A stretch of DNA of 64,000 nt from DATGMP01 sp035293565 (GTDB lineage Bacteria; Pseudomonadota; Alphaproteobacteria; BOG-932; Roseiterribacteraceae). Made by a program: the position numbers and the translations under genes. Location of the stretch: contig DATGMP010000130.1 of NCBI GenBank assembly GCA_035293565.1, positions 1 through 64,000 on the forward strand, given 5' to 3'. Numbering within the stretch: position 1 is the stretch's first letter; the number at the start of each line of letters is the position of its first letter. The notes under the pieces are model-generated. The model had not been told where the DNA came from and did no database searches. It worked only from the letters and a program-made list of their open reading frames with translations. Of the stretch, positions 7,739 through 16,390 are shown in pieces.

Positions 7739-8704
7739 ATGACCCTCCGCGCCTATCTTCGCTTCGACATGCGTGCGCCGGCGTTCGGGACGCCCGGGCC
7801 TGAGCTGTATCGGGCGGCTATCGAGATGGCCGAGTACGCGGATCGGAACGGCTTCTACGGCGTGATGCTGTCGGAGCATCACGCATCGGATGACAATTAT
7901 CTGCCGTCGCCGGTCACGATGATGGCGGCGATCGCGGGGCGGACCGAGCGGCTCAAGCTCGCCTTTCGAGCGCTGATCGCGCCGCTCTACGATCCGATCC
8001 GGCTGGCCGAGGATCTCGCCGTGCTGGACCAGATCTCGAACGGGCGGGTGGTGGCGGCGCTGGCGGCGGGATTCATTTCGGCCGAGTTCCAGATGTTCGG
8101 ACGGGAGATCAAGCAGCGCGCGAGGCTGACGGAGGAGGCGGTGCGGGCGCTCAAAGCCGCCTGGACCGGCGAGCCTTTCGCATTTCGCGGGCGCACGGCG
8201 CGTGTGACGCCGCGGCCGGTGCAGCGGCCGCATCCGCCGGTGCTGCTGGGCGGCTCGTCGCGCGCGGCTGCCGAACGGGCCGCACGGATTGCCGACGGGT
8301 TCCAGACCCATGTGGCCGAGCTCTACCAAGTCTATTTCGACAGTGCGAAAGCGCTGGGAAAAAACCCGGCGCCGTTCGCGAAGGTGAGCCCGAGCTTCGT
8401 GCTGGTCGCCGAAGATCCGGAAATGGCGTGGAACGCGATCGCGCCGCATGCGCTGCATGAGATGAACGCCTATGGCCGCTGGCATCAGGCGGCGGGCTAC
8501 GAGGGCGGATACAAGATGGTCGACTCGATCGAGGCGCTGAAAGCGACCGGCGCTTATGCGGTGGTCACGCCCGACGAATGCGTGCGGCTCGCCCGCTCGG
8601 TCGACGAGATCATCTTCCATCCGCTGATGGGCGGCATGTCGCCGCAATTGGGTATGCGAAGCCTGGAGCTGTTCGTAAACAAGGTAAGGCCGGCCCTGGC
8701 TTGA
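7739..8704 (+). CDS. LLM-class flavin-dependent oxidoreductase
   Basis: A 321-residue luciferase-like (TIM-barrel) monooxygenase or F420/FMN oxidoreductase. Family features: MTLRAYLRFDMRAP start, YGVMLSEHHASDDNYLPSP (strand with the EHH of bacterial luciferase-like proteins), RLKLAFRALIAPLYDPIRLAED, LDQISNGRVVAALAAGF and RPHPPVLLGGSS. The frame is open back to 7625, but that extension runs through a palindromic repeat and has no similarity to the family, so I take the ATG at 7739. Electron donor and substrate cannot be deduced. The next gene, a COQ4 protein, begins 46 bases later in the same direction, so co-transcription is possible. Confidence 0.85.
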   Translation: MTLRAYLRFDMRAPAFGTPGPELYRAAIEMAEYADRNGFYGVMLSEHHASDDNYLPSPVTMMAAIAGRTERLKLAFRALIAPLYDPIRLAEDLAVLDQISNGRVVAALAAGFISAEFQMFGREIKQRARLTEEAVRALKAAWTGEPFAFRGRTARVTPRPVQRPHPPVLLGGSSRAAAERAARIADGFQTHVAELYQVYFDSAKALGKNPAPFAKVSPSFVLVAEDPEMAWNAIAPHALHEMNAYGRWHQAAGYEGGYKMVDSIEALKATGAYAVVTPDECVRLARSVDEIIFHPLMGGMSPQLGMRSLELFVNKVRPALA

Positions 8705-8750
8705 CCGCCCGCCGGCAGGTAAACTCGCGCGCTTTTCGGGAGGAGAGATC

Positions 8751-9605
8751 ATGGCCGACGATACGGCGAAGAAGGACTACGCGAAGCTCGACGCCGAGTA
8801 TATGGAGGGCAAGCGCAAGCCGCTCGAGAACTATGGCAGCGTCATCATGACCTCCTCGAAGTTCCTCAACAGCGCGCGGCTGCGCGACATCTACGCCCAG
8901 GAGGGCTTGCGCAAGAACGGCTATGACGTGCCGCCGACCTACATGGTCTACCAGGCGAGCCAGGCTCTGGCGGAGCTATCGGACGAGAACGAGATCGAGG
9001 CGCTGATCGCGGAAGAGAAAAAGGCGAAGGTTGATTTCGCCGCCTGGCTCGACGCCAAGGTGATGACCGACTTCACGATCGACGAGCTGAAGGGCTACGG
9101 CGCCGGAACGCTCGGCCAGATGGTTCATGATTATTTCGCGTCGCGGCCGGGTTTCGAGCTCAACTTCACGAACCGCGGCGTCCAGCCGACCAGCGACTAC
9201 AAATATCTACAGAAGCAGCGCACGCTGGCGCACGACATCGAGCATATGATCACGGGCTTCGGCCCCAACCCGGCCGGCGAATACGCGCTGATCGCGGTCA
9301 ACCTCAAGGCCTATTACAATTACTTCTCGCCCGACCTCGCCTGCGAGCTGACCCGCATGACCGGCTTCCTGCTGTCGACCGGGCTCATGAAGGCCAATCT
9401 CCACTATCCGCAAGTGATGGGCGCGGTGCTGGACGCGGTGAAGCAGGGGACCGAGATGGGCGATAAGCTGAAACGGCCGCTGCTCGTCACCAACTGGCGG
9501 GCGTATCTCGACTGGCGGATCGGCGACATCCGCGCCGACCTCAACATCATCGGCGCCCCGCCGCCCGGCACCTGGGACTGGACCGCGGAGGCGCGGCGGG
9601 GCTGA
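8751..9605 (+). CDS. COQ4-family ubiquinone biosynthesis protein
   Basis: A 284-residue protein with the complete COQ4 metal motif HDxxHx11E: H161, D162, H165 and E177 (HDIEHMITGFG then GEYAL). COQ4 is needed for ubiquinone synthesis in eukaryotes and alphaproteobacteria; in human cells it has been linked to oxidative decarboxylation at ring carbon 1. Compared with the roughly 220-residue core, this protein carries an N-terminal extension of about 60 residues, seen in some bacterial forms. Strong ribosome site GGGAGGAGAG. No other ubi/coq gene is nearby. Confidence 0.85.
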   Translation: MADDTAKKDYAKLDAEYMEGKRKPLENYGSVIMTSSKFLNSARLRDIYAQEGLRKNGYDVPPTYMVYQASQALAELSDENEIEALIAEEKKAKVDFAAWLDAKVMTDFTIDELKGYGAGTLGQMVHDYFASRPGFELNFTNRGVQPTSDYKYLQKQRTLAHDIEHMITGFGPNPAGEYALIAVNLKAYYNYFSPDLACELTRMTGFLLSTGLMKANLHYPQVMGAVLDAVKQGTEMGDKLKRPLLVTNWRAYLDWRIGDIRADLNIIGAPPPGTWDWTAEARRG

Positions 9606-9704
9606 TTGGGAGTCCGCTCCCGGAAACTGGACATTGCTCAGTTCGAGGCGCCGGCTCGAACGCCCCGTTTCGCCGGAAGCGGGCGCGGGAGGTAATCCGG
9701 CACG

Positions 9705-10172
9705 CTACCTCCTGTCGAACACCTCCTTGAACAGGGACACCTTGCCGGCAGGGTCCGTTGTTGTGGCGAAGCAGGTAAGCTTACGCGGCGCCGACAAGAT
9801 GCAGAACTTGTCCTCGAGGGAACCATCCTTCGACCAGAGCCGGGCTTCGATCACGCCCGAGGGCGTTTCTATCATCGCGCCTTCCAGACCGGCATCGCCC
9901 GGCAGCGCCCGTCTCTTTCCATCGACTTTACCTGAGTAGGAGAAGGTTTCCTTCTTGCCGTCACTTCCAACGCCGGTCCAAGTGTAGTCCAGAACCGTAT
10001 CGTGCCGCCTGATCTCGGTCGTCTCGGAGCCTCCGGGGTCCGGCATGCCGATCGACTCCACCGTGTTTTTGGTCCAGGTGCCGACATAGGGATTGGGGGC
10101 GGCCGGTTCTCCGGCTGCCCAGCTGGAGGTCAGCACCGCCGCGCTTGCGCATAAAAGGATGTGGTTTTTCAC
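9705..10172 (-). CDS. Small exported protein of unknown function, last gene of the PQQ operon
   Basis: A 155-residue protein with a signal peptide (VKNHILLCASAAVLTSSWAA). The mature part starts PNPYVGTWTKNTVESIGMPD and is rich in beta-strand-like segments (YTWTGVGSDGKKETFSYSGK, VIEARLWSKDGSLEDKF), suggesting a small lipocalin- or calycin-like barrel, but I recognise no family. The GTG at 10172 with AGGGAGG upstream is the start; the frame is open further but only over the neighbouring gene. It lies 11 bases after the second PQQ gene in the same direction, so it probably belongs to that operon and serves the same pathway. Confidence 0.72.
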   Translation of the reverse strand: MKNHILLCASAAVLTSSWAAGEPAAPNPYVGTWTKNTVESIGMPDPGGSETTEIRRHDTVLDYTWTGVGSDGKKETFSYSGKVDGKRRALPGDAGLEGAMIETPSGVIEARLWSKDGSLEDKFCILSAPRKLTCFATTTDPAGKVSLFKEVFDRR

Positions 10173-10183
10173 GTCGTCCCTCC

Positions 10184-12037
10184 CTATTTGCCGTCGACCG
10201 AGAAAGCGATCAGCACATTGCCCGGATGGGTCAGCAGGCTGCCGCCCGATATAACATACAGAATGCCGTTCGCGACGATCTGCGGATAGCCGTTCACCGA
10301 TCCGCCGCTCGCCCTGACGCCATTCGCAGCGTCGAAGTTTCGGGCGGTGTCGAAGTCCCAGACGATCTTGCCGTCGGTCGCGGAAAATCCGCGAATATGG
10401 CCGTCCAGCGATCCCGAAAAAACAACACCGGGAATTGCGGTCGCCGCGCCGGGCTGGGCCGCGCTGCAATCGTTCTTTCCCCACGCGCAGATCGGAGCCG
10501 GCGGAGCCGCATGCCAGAGCTGCTTGCCGTCCCCGAGCGCCAGGGCCGACAAGCCGCCGGGCGCGAACGGAGGCTTCGCGTCACGATCCGCCACGGACAC
10601 ATAAGCCGCTATCCGGTCAGCGGCGGCGCCGTACATGACGCCGCCGAGGGGGCCGCCTTCGCCGATCCGCGCCTGCCAGATGATGGTTCCGTCCCGATCC
10701 GGATCGAGCGCATAGACGACTCCCGATTTCTGGCCGACGACGAGAACGCTGTTGCCGTTCGGCAGATCGCGCAGCACCGGCGAATCGCCGAATTCGAGAT
10801 ATTCGGGCGCCGGCTTCTCGCAATCGGCTCTCTTCGCGCGCTTACAGCCCGTGTAGGGATCGTCGTCGGGCAGCGGTTGAACCGCCCAATGCCTTTCGCC
10901 GGTCGCCAAATCGAGCGCGACCACCGCATTCGTGTCGCCCTCCTCGGCATCGTTATAGGCGTTGCCGGTTGCGACATAGACCAGCTTGCGGCGCGGATCG
11001 ATCGTGGGCGCCGACCAGATGGCCGCACCCGCGGGACCGAAGAGCGGCGTTCCGGCTTCGTTGGTCCTCCCAAGAGGAACCGCCGGCCGCGGCACCATGT
11101 ATGTCTTCCAGCGAATGCGTCCGGTCGCCGCGTCCATCGCGACGACGCTGCCGCGGAAAGTGCAGCAGGGGTGGCTCCGATCCCATTCCGCGCCCTCGTC
11201 CATCGCCGACACCGGAACGTAGAGCGTGTCGCGGTATAGCGTGGGCGAGCCGGTGATCCGGACCAGCGGATGATCGTCGGCCTTGGTCCTCCACAAGAGC
11301 TTGCCGCGCTCGGCGTCGACGGCATAGACGAAGCCCTTCTCGTCGCCGAAATACGCAGCCGCCGCGGTGCCTGCGGAAGGTGGAAGGCCGATGCTCACTG
11401 CAGCCCGGATCGGCGCCTCAGCCTGCCAGCTCCAGTAGGTGCAGCCGCTCTTCGCATCGAGCGCGAAGATGCGGCCCGTCGCGGTGGTGACGAAGAGTCG
11501 GTCACCGACGACCACCGGCGCGCCATAGGCGGCGCCACCCGGATAGGCGAAGCTCCATTTCACGCGCAGCCGCGGGACGTCAGCCGCCGCGATGCCGGGC
11601 ATGCCTTGATAGCGCGTGTTCGCCGTGTCGCCGCCGACGCCGTTCCAGGACGACTCTCCCTGAGCTAGCGGACCGGCCGCATGCGCGCAGCGGTTGGCGC
11701 TCGGGTCGGGATCCCGAAATTCGCCCGGCGCGCGATGCGCAAGATGAATCGCGAGCGCGCGGATGTCATCGGCGTTTAACCCCGCCGCCTGTTGCCGCAT
11801 CGGTCCGCTGGTCAGCGCCAGCACGATCTGTTCGGGCGATTTGTAATTGAGCACGAAGACTGGCGGGATGTTGCCGCTGGGATGCTCGTGGCACATCGCG
11901 CAGCGCTCGGCGAAAAGCGCCTTGCCGCGCGGCGAATCGAGCTGCGCCGAGGGCATCGTATCGACCGGGTCTACGGCTCGCGCGAGCGGCGCGGATGCGA
12001 TCCAGGAAAGGACCGCGACGGCGAGAAGGCGCGTCAT
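10184..12037 (-). CDS. Cytochrome c/PQQ quinohaemoprotein, polyvinyl-alcohol-dehydrogenase-like (second copy)
   Basis: A 617-residue periplasmic quinohaemoprotein. After a signal peptide (MTRLLAVAVLSWIASAPLARA) comes a cytochrome c domain with C46-A-M-C49-H50 and the probable axial M80, then a PQQ-type beta-propeller (TRYQGMPGI, FALDAKSGCTYW, PCCTFRGSVVAMDAATG with vicinal cysteines, GQKSGVVYALDPD, VFSGSLDGHIRGF). Haem-first order and these motifs resemble polyvinyl alcohol dehydrogenase (cytochrome) of sphingomonads. Electrons from an alcohol would pass PQQ to haem to the respiratory chain. The ATG overlaps the stop of the upstream paralogue (ATGA), so the two are translationally coupled. 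Substrate not proven. Confidence 0.85.
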   Translation of the reverse strand: MTRLLAVAVLSWIASAPLARAVDPVDTMPSAQLDSPRGKALFAERCAMCHEHPSGNIPPVFVLNYKSPEQIVLALTSGPMRQQAAGLNADDIRALAIHLAHRAPGEFRDPDPSANRCAHAAGPLAQGESSWNGVGGDTANTRYQGMPGIAAADVPRLRVKWSFAYPGGAAYGAPVVVGDRLFVTTATGRIFALDAKSGCTYWSWQAEAPIRAAVSIGLPPSAGTAAAAYFGDEKGFVYAVDAERGKLLWRTKADDHPLVRITGSPTLYRDTLYVPVSAMDEGAEWDRSHPCCTFRGSVVAMDAATGRIRWKTYMVPRPAVPLGRTNEAGTPLFGPAGAAIWSAPTIDPRRKLVYVATGNAYNDAEEGDTNAVVALDLATGERHWAVQPLPDDDPYTGCKRAKRADCEKPAPEYLEFGDSPVLRDLPNGNSVLVVGQKSGVVYALDPDRDGTIIWQARIGEGGPLGGVMYGAAADRIAAYVSVADRDAKPPFAPGGLSALALGDGKQLWHAAPPAPICAWGKNDCSAAQPGAATAIPGVVFSGSLDGHIRGFSATDGKIVWDFDTARNFDAANGVRASGGSVNGYPQIVANGILYVISGGSLLTHPGNVLIAFSVDGK

Positions 12038-13878
12038 CGTCCCTCCACCGAAAAGGCCAGCAGCGCATTGCCGGGATGAGTCATGGACGCGGCGCCCGAG
12101 GTCACATAGACCATGCCGCCGGAAACGATCACCGGATAGCCGCTGATCGCCCCGCCCTCCGCTTTGACTCCGTTTACCGCCGAATAGGTCTTGGCAGTAT
12201 CCACGTCCCAGACGATTGCGCCGTCCTTCGTTGCGTAGGCGCGCATATGGCCGTCCCACGAGCCGGAGAATACGATGCCGGGAATGGCGGCCGGCGAACC
12301 CGCCTGCGCATGATTGCACTCATAGCCGCCCCAGCGGCATGCCGGCGTGGGCGACGGCGTTCGCCACAAGATCTTTCCCGTAGCCGCATCGACGGCAGCC
12401 ATTCCTCCCGGAACATGCGGCGGCTTCACTTCGGAGTCGGAGATCGGCACATAGGCGATGCCGTTCGCGGCGGCGAAGCCCATCTCGACGCCCCCCATCG
12501 AGCCGCCCTGTCCGAGCCGCGTCTCCCACAGGAGCTTGCCTTCCCGGTCCGGATCGAGCGCGTAGATGACGCCGGATTTCTGACCGACGAGCAGCACATC
12601 CTTGCCGTCGGTCAACGTGACGAGGACCGGCGGCGCCGCGAATTCGAACAGCGGCGAGGCGGGGTTGTCGCAGGCATCCTCTTCATCCTGGTTCTTGCAC
12701 GCCGTCCCATTGTCCGTCGGCTTCGGTTGCCGCACCCATTTGCGCGCGCCCGTGTCGAGATCGAATGCGATGATCGCGTCGTCGCCGTCGGTCGCATCGT
12801 GGTGGTAGGATTCCGCGGTCGCTGCGTAGACGACATGACGCTTCTCGTCGATCGTCAGCGGCGCATAGATCGCACCGCCCGCGGGGTCGTAAAGCCGCGC
12901 GCCGGTCGGGCTCTTTTTCGGCAATGGCTGCGGCGCCGCGCTGATGCTGTGGCTCTTCCAGACTTCCTTTCCGGTGGCGATGTCGAGCGACACGACGCTG
13001 CCGCGGAAGGTGCAGCAGGGATAGGACGGATCGTGCGACAGCGGATCCTCCATCGAAGACACTGGCGCGTAAATCCGGTCATGCCAAATCGTGACCGGGC
13101 CGGTGATCCGTCCGCTCGGGTGATCGTCGACCTTGCTGCTCCAAATAAGCTTGCCCGTACCGGCATCGATCGCCCCGACATTGGCCTTGCCGTCGCCGAA
13201 GAAAAGCTCCAGCCGTCCCTGCCCAGCTGGATTGATGGCGGCGGTCACCATCTTCGCGCCGGCCGCCGCGCCGCTGTGCCAATGGGTGCAGCCCGTCTTC
13301 GCATCGAGCGCAAAGAGGCCGCTCGGCGTCGACAGGAAGAGACGTCCGCCGACGGCGATCGGCTCGGCCGCCGCTGTTCCGCCGGGATAGGCGAACGCCC
13401 ATTTGAGCTTGAGCTTCGGAACGTCGGCAGCGGTGAGGCCGGGCTTCGATTGAAACAACGTGTTGTGCTCATCGACGCCCCAGCTTGCCCAGTCGGCCGG
13501 TCCAGGTTGGGGTCTCGTCCCGCCCGGGCAGAGATTGGCGCTCGGCGACGGCTCCGAGCCGAGCTTCTTGCCTGTCAGATAGACCGCAATGTCCTTGATC
13601 TCGTCATTCGACAGGCCGCTCGCCATCGGGCGCATCGGACCCGTCGTGAGCGCCGCGACGACGCCCTCGGGCGACTTCCGTTCGATGACGATGCGAAGCG
13701 GGATGCGGTCATGCGCGTGGTCGTGGCACATCGCGCAATGCTGACCGTACAGCGCTTCGCCGCGAGCGCTCGTGGCCTCCCGCGCCGGCCGGCCGAAGGC
13801 GGAGGTCTGATCCTCTGCCGCCGCGAGCGGCGCGGCGGCTGCGGCGATGATGAGACACGCGAGAAAATGTCTGCGCAT
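12034..13878 (-). CDS. Cytochrome c/PQQ quinohaemoprotein, polyvinyl-alcohol-dehydrogenase-like (first copy)
   Basis: A 614-residue paralogue of the next gene: signal peptide MRRHFLACLIIAAAAAPLAA, cytochrome c domain with C48-A-M-C51-H52 and probable ligand M82, then the PQQ propeller (WASWGVDEHNTLFQSKPG, LFALDAKTGCTHWH, YPCCTFRGSVVSLDIATGK, GQKSGVIYALDPD, VFSGSWDGHMRAY). The start at 13878 has TGAGGC at the right distance; an upstream in-frame ATG would sit inside the receptor gene. It begins 7 bases after the TonB receptor stop and ends in a 4-base overlap with its paralogue. No PQQ biosynthesis genes are in the window. Confidence 0.85.
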   Translation of the reverse strand: MRRHFLACLIIAAAAAPLAAAEDQTSAFGRPAREATSARGEALYGQHCAMCHDHAHDRIPLRIVIERKSPEGVVAALTTGPMRPMASGLSNDEIKDIAVYLTGKKLGSEPSPSANLCPGGTRPQPGPADWASWGVDEHNTLFQSKPGLTAADVPKLKLKWAFAYPGGTAAAEPIAVGGRLFLSTPSGLFALDAKTGCTHWHSGAAAGAKMVTAAINPAGQGRLELFFGDGKANVGAIDAGTGKLIWSSKVDDHPSGRITGPVTIWHDRIYAPVSSMEDPLSHDPSYPCCTFRGSVVSLDIATGKEVWKSHSISAAPQPLPKKSPTGARLYDPAGGAIYAPLTIDEKRHVVYAATAESYHHDATDGDDAIIAFDLDTGARKWVRQPKPTDNGTACKNQDEEDACDNPASPLFEFAAPPVLVTLTDGKDVLLVGQKSGVIYALDPDREGKLLWETRLGQGGSMGGVEMGFAAANGIAYVPISDSEVKPPHVPGGMAAVDAATGKILWRTPSPTPACRWGGYECNHAQAGSPAAIPGIVFSGSWDGHMRAYATKDGAIVWDVDTAKTYSAVNGVKAEGGAISGYPVIVSGGMVYVTSGAASMTHPGNALLAFSVEGR

Positions 13879-13885
13879 CGTTGCC

Positions 13886-16240
13886 TCACCAATGATAGCG
13901 AAGCTGGACGCCGAACATCCGTGGTTCGCCATAGACCGACGCATAATAGCCCAGCGTTTCGAGCGTCGGAAAATTTCCCGCCTGATAGAGCCGGTCGAGC
14001 ACGTTGGTCATGAAGAAGGCCGCATCGACCGGGTAGCCGGCGACATTGTTCCAGTCGAGGCGCATGTTGACGAGACCATAAGGCGCCTGGACCGCACCCG
14101 CGGTATAGTAGACGAGCCCGCCGAAATTGTCGTGGCTCTGGTAGTTCCAGGTGATCGATCCGCTGACCTCGCCCCACCCCTCCGGAACGAAGGTCAGAAC
14201 CTGGCGCGCGGTGATGCTGAATTTGTGCAACGGCACGGCCGAGATGCTGGGATCGAGGACCGTGCCGGGCGGCAAGATGCCGGTGAACTCGTTATAGTGC
14301 GCGTAATTGTAGGCGTAGTTTCCCGAGAGCTCGAAGCCGTTCCAGAAATTCGGCACGATGTCCGCTTCGATCTCCACGCCGGTGATGGTGACCTTGCCGT
14401 TGTTCTCGACGATCGAGATCGGAATGCCCCCGGGCGCCACGAAGTAGCTCGCATTCTGCACCGCCTTGAAGTAGCTCCGGAAGGCGTCGATGTTGGTCCT
14501 CCCCTTCGCGCCCCACAGCTCCCAATCGGATTTGAGGCCGATCTCGACATCGTCCAGCACTTCGGGCTGATAGGTCTGCGTGCCGGGAATCAGATTCTCC
14601 GGATTGACGCCGCCGACGATATAGCCCCGCCGGCCGGTCACATAGGCCAGCATGTGCGGCGTGATCCGATAATCGAGCCCGAGCGTCCAGCTCGGCGCCT
14701 GGAAATGAACGCCGCCCGATTGGAAGCAGAAGGGCGATGCGCCCGACGCATCGGTCGCATAGCCGGGCGTGCAGAAGCCCGCGCTCTCGCTGCTCTGACC
14801 GACCGAGCGATAGTCCCAATTGTAGCGATAGCCGGCGGTGAATTTCAGACCGTCGAGCGCGCCGAGCAGACCACCCAGATCGTAGGTCGCCTGCGCATAG
14901 GTCGCGAGGCTGCGATTGGCGAGCGCGTTGGTGTTGAGGGTTGGGAATTCCGGAGCGAAGAAGACGATCGTCGATGAGGACGGGCCGTTCGTGTGATCGT
15001 AGCTGCCGTAGAATCCCGCCTGCCAGGTCAGCCTTTCGTTGAACGACTTGCCTTGGAGCTGCAGCTCTTCGCTGAAGGCTTCGAGATTCCACGACCAGCC
15101 GTTCGGCTGCGCATAATCGAGATCGCCGAAGGGCGATTCGGAAAGGCGGAACAGCTGCTTGAAATTATGATAACCGAAGATGTCCTTCAGCGTGACGTCG
15201 TCGCTGACGTCGAGCGTCGCGATATCGGAAATCGACCAGTGCAGGATTTTGTCGAGCGGCCCCACGGTGCTGCCGGCAAACTCGCCGGTGACCTTGCGTG
15301 GACCGATCTGCTGCTGCTCGGTGAAATAGTCGGCGAGATTAGGGACGATCGCGAAATTGTCGCCGCACGTGCCGAGCGTCACCCCTTCCGCGAAAGCGAA
15401 GCAAGGGTTGTAGCCCCTCAGCACGAAGGATGATCCGTTGGTGTGCGAATAGATGTCGTCGGCGACGAGATAGTTCTCGAAACCGTCGAACGGTCTCGCG
15501 ATCACGGAAATCCGACCAACCCAATAATCGCGATTGTCGAGATCCTTGCCCGATTGGATGTCGGTCGTGAAGCCGTCGCGCTGGGCGCGCTGGCCCGAGA
15601 TGCGCAGCAGCAGCTTGTCCGGAATCACGGGCACATTGATCGCCCCTTCGAGCTCGATGTCGCCGTAATTTCCGAAAGTCGTCTGGGCGTAGCCCTCGAA
15701 CGCGTTGGTCGGCTTCTTGGGATAGATCAGGATCGCGCCGCCGATAGTGTTCTTGCCGAACAGCGTGCCCTGCGGCCCCTTCACGACCTGGACGTTCTCG
15801 AGGTCGAAGAAACGTCCGGGTCCCGCCGCGCCGCCGGTCGCGCCCGAGCCGCCGAGCTGTGGGGCGTTGAGGTCGGGCACCTCGTTGAAATAGGCGACGA
15901 CGCCCGGCCCGCCCGGCTGGTTGGTGATGCCGCGCAGCGTGAACCATTGCTCGTCGCGTCCGGTGTCGCTGTAGGTCGTCAGCGACGGAACGATGTAGCC
16001 GAGATCGGTCGAATTCTCGATGTGCTGCTCGTCGAGCGCTTTGGCGGTCAGCGCGGTCACCGCGAGCGGAACGGCCTGCAGCTTCTCGTCCCGACGTCGG
16101 GCCGTCACGACGATCTCTTCCAGTCCTGCGGCGCCTGCCGCGACAGCTCGGCCTTGCTCCTGGGCCCATGGGTGTCCCAACGGAAACAGCATTGCCGTTC
16201 CGAAGGCGGCCAATCTACAACCGAACCTGACATCCATCAC
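13886..16240 (-). CDS. TonB-dependent receptor of the PQQ operon
   Basis: A 784-residue outer-membrane receptor: signal peptide ending HPWAQ, TonB box region LEEIVVTARRRDE, plug domain (VPLAVTALTAKALDEQHIEN, WFTLRGITNQPGGPGV, VQVVKGPQGTLFGKNTIGGA), then a 22-strand-type barrel ending in YHW, an aromatic C-terminus. It is the first gene of a minus-strand operon with two quinohaemoproteins and a small exported protein, so it probably imports the substrate or product of those enzymes into the periplasm. The inverted repeat at 16257-16305 sits 16-65 bases before the ATG and a TetR gene lies just upstream. Siderophore transport is less likely, given the context. Confidence 0.9.
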   Translation of the reverse strand: MMDVRFGCRLAAFGTAMLFPLGHPWAQEQGRAVAAGAAGLEEIVVTARRRDEKLQAVPLAVTALTAKALDEQHIENSTDLGYIVPSLTTYSDTGRDEQWFTLRGITNQPGGPGVVAYFNEVPDLNAPQLGGSGATGGAAGPGRFFDLENVQVVKGPQGTLFGKNTIGGAILIYPKKPTNAFEGYAQTTFGNYGDIELEGAINVPVIPDKLLLRISGQRAQRDGFTTDIQSGKDLDNRDYWVGRISVIARPFDGFENYLVADDIYSHTNGSSFVLRGYNPCFAFAEGVTLGTCGDNFAIVPNLADYFTEQQQIGPRKVTGEFAGSTVGPLDKILHWSISDIATLDVSDDVTLKDIFGYHNFKQLFRLSESPFGDLDYAQPNGWSWNLEAFSEELQLQGKSFNERLTWQAGFYGSYDHTNGPSSSTIVFFAPEFPTLNTNALANRSLATYAQATYDLGGLLGALDGLKFTAGYRYNWDYRSVGQSSESAGFCTPGYATDASGASPFCFQSGGVHFQAPSWTLGLDYRITPHMLAYVTGRRGYIVGGVNPENLIPGTQTYQPEVLDDVEIGLKSDWELWGAKGRTNIDAFRSYFKAVQNASYFVAPGGIPISIVENNGKVTITGVEIEADIVPNFWNGFELSGNYAYNYAHYNEFTGILPPGTVLDPSISAVPLHKFSITARQVLTFVPEGWGEVSGSITWNYQSHDNFGGLVYYTAGAVQAPYGLVNMRLDWNNVAGYPVDAAFFMTNVLDRLYQAGNFPTLETLGYYASVYGEPRMFGVQLRYHW

Positions 16241-16256
16241 CCTGCTCCCGTCCTTC

Positions 16257-16305
16257 CTTGTCTCGCGATAAACGCGAATAGTTTCGTGTTTAGCGTACAG
16301 ACAAG
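16257..16305 (-). promoter_or_regulatory. Nested inverted repeat, likely operator of the receptor-PQQ operon
   Basis: Outer arms CTTGTCT (16257-16263) and AGACAAG (16299-16305) enclose an inner 30-base imperfect palindrome (16266-16295) with 13-base arms, 11 of 13 positions matching (CGATAAACGCGAA against TTCGTGTTTAGCG). It lies between the TetR gene and the TonB receptor it precedes. This is a natural place for the TetR protein to bind. Confidence 0.6.
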
Positions 16306-16390
16306 AACGGCGGGGTCAAGGTCTGAAAGACGGAGCTGCGTGAAGCGGACAATTCCGCTCGCGCTTACAACAATGATTTCGGGGGTTCGC

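Noticed and set aside
11995..14013. A 672-codon open frame on the + strand opposite the quinohaemoprotein genes
   Set aside because: Arg/Asp/His-rich low-complexity translation mirrors the GC-rich antisense of two clear genes; no motif or ribosome site.
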